DNA from: Salinibacillus kushneri
GTDB lineage: Bacteria > Bacillota > Bacilli > Bacillales > Alkalibacillaceae
Reading direction: 5' to 3'
Assembly: GCF_900111405.1 (NCBI RefSeq)
Contig: NZ_FOHJ01000005.1
Location: 124,001-188,000 of the forward strand
Length of the DNA: 64,000 nucleotides
Position 1 is the stretch's first letter; each line of letters opens with the position of its first letter. The notes beneath the pieces were generated by a model. That model did not search any database. It had not been told where the DNA came from and was given only the letters and a program-made list of their open reading frames with translations. Positions 63,817 through 64,000 of the stretch are shown piece by piece. The position numbers and the translations under genes were made by a program.

Positions 63817-63940
63817 TTATGTTAACCTATACCATAGGAGAAACTAGATAAAAAATCAGCGTTGGGTCTTTTGTGATCCTGAGCTGGACCCGAAGCAAGT
63901 AATCATCATGAGAAAATATAAAGTGGTGAGGGGAAAGCAG

Positions 63941-64000
63941 ATGTTCAATCCATCCTTTTTAAATCGGCTTGTTGAAATCTATCAAAATTATTTACTGGAA
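63941..64000 (+). CDS. partial CDS cut by the window end
   Basis: ATG at 63941 with GAGGGGAAA upstream, and the frame is open for the last 20 codons (MFNPSFLNRLVEIYQNYLLE). The gene continues beyond the window, so its product cannot be identified. Confidence 0.55.
   Translation, partial: MFNPSFLNRLVEIYQNYLLE

Noticed and set aside
1-64000. tRNA, rRNA and CRISPR arrays
   Set aside because: No cloverleaf-like conserved T-loop context, no rRNA signatures and no regularly spaced direct repeats were seen; a dedicated scan was not possible.

Overview
This 64-kb window is AT-rich Gram-positive chromosomal DNA. Many starts are ATG, GTG or TTG preceded by strong AGGAGG-type ribosome sites. There are many stem-loop/U-run terminators, LSAC/LSGC lipoboxes, a Fur-box promoter and a mannitol operon with a PRD-type MtlR. 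The gene set (YnfA/UPF0060, YkvA/DUF1232, DUF4825, CBO0543, LytTR-DUF3021, YdeI, VanZ, many GNAT, VOC and DinB genes) points to Bacillaceae, probably a Virgibacillus/Oceanobacillus/Gracilibacillus-like genus. The genus is inference only. I see no rRNA, tRNA, CRISPR array or intact transposase.

Layout. 1-5.45 kb is a defence-type island: a decayed DUF1828/DUF1829 gene, a two-gene type IV restriction system (EVE-domain McrB-like ATPase plus a DUF2357 PD-(D/E)XK nuclease), and fragments of a sigma factor and an XRE regulator joined at a deletion scar. 5.7-24 kb is a patchwork of small housekeeping and accessory genes: MazG-like pyrophosphohydrolase, VOC proteins, AEC permease, GNAT, DinB, Hsp31/PfpI-like protein, LytTR-DUF3021 pair, lipoproteins, ANT(6)-like adenylyltransferase, AraC-GyrI regulator, a broken MFS gene and a HAD phosphatase. 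24.5-28 kb carries a molybdopterin oxidoreductase with an unusual cluster motif and a LysM-like tail, translationally coupled to a small helical protein. 28.5-36 kb holds an MFS exporter, NUDIX, DinB, an ECF sigma/anti-sigma pair, a membrane protein/XRE pair, YdeI, an orphan HEPN-type protein and a frameshifted DHFR-like gene. 36-42.5 kb has a PPP-type phosphatase and the mannitol operon mtlA-mtlR-mtlD, with EIIA fused to MtlA. 42.7-43.5 kb is a Fur-controlled FAD reductase. 44-64 kb is again small accessory genes: AAC(6')-like acetyltransferase, three lipoproteins, MBL hydrolase, FUSC exporter, MFS, VanZ, methyltransferase, DUF4269, YkvA, HADs, TIGR01777 epimerase, luciferase-like monooxygenase, CBO0543, an ABM-domain protein, and a dead barstar gene.

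Most genes are on the minus strand, in units of one to three genes closed by clear hairpins. Two copies of a dispersed repeat of about 180 bp with terminal inverted repeats (20.65 and 43.58 kb) lie in opposite orientation.

A striking overall feature is the number of broken genes: at least ten frameshifted, nonsense-mutated or truncated genes, several visible only by frame-by-frame reading of intergenic DNA. The candidates I consider most worth follow-up are the molybdoenzyme/partner pair, the EVE-McrB/DUF2357 pair with its extra C-terminal domain, the A8-run frameshift in a small coiled-coil membrane protein, and the Fur-controlled reductase.
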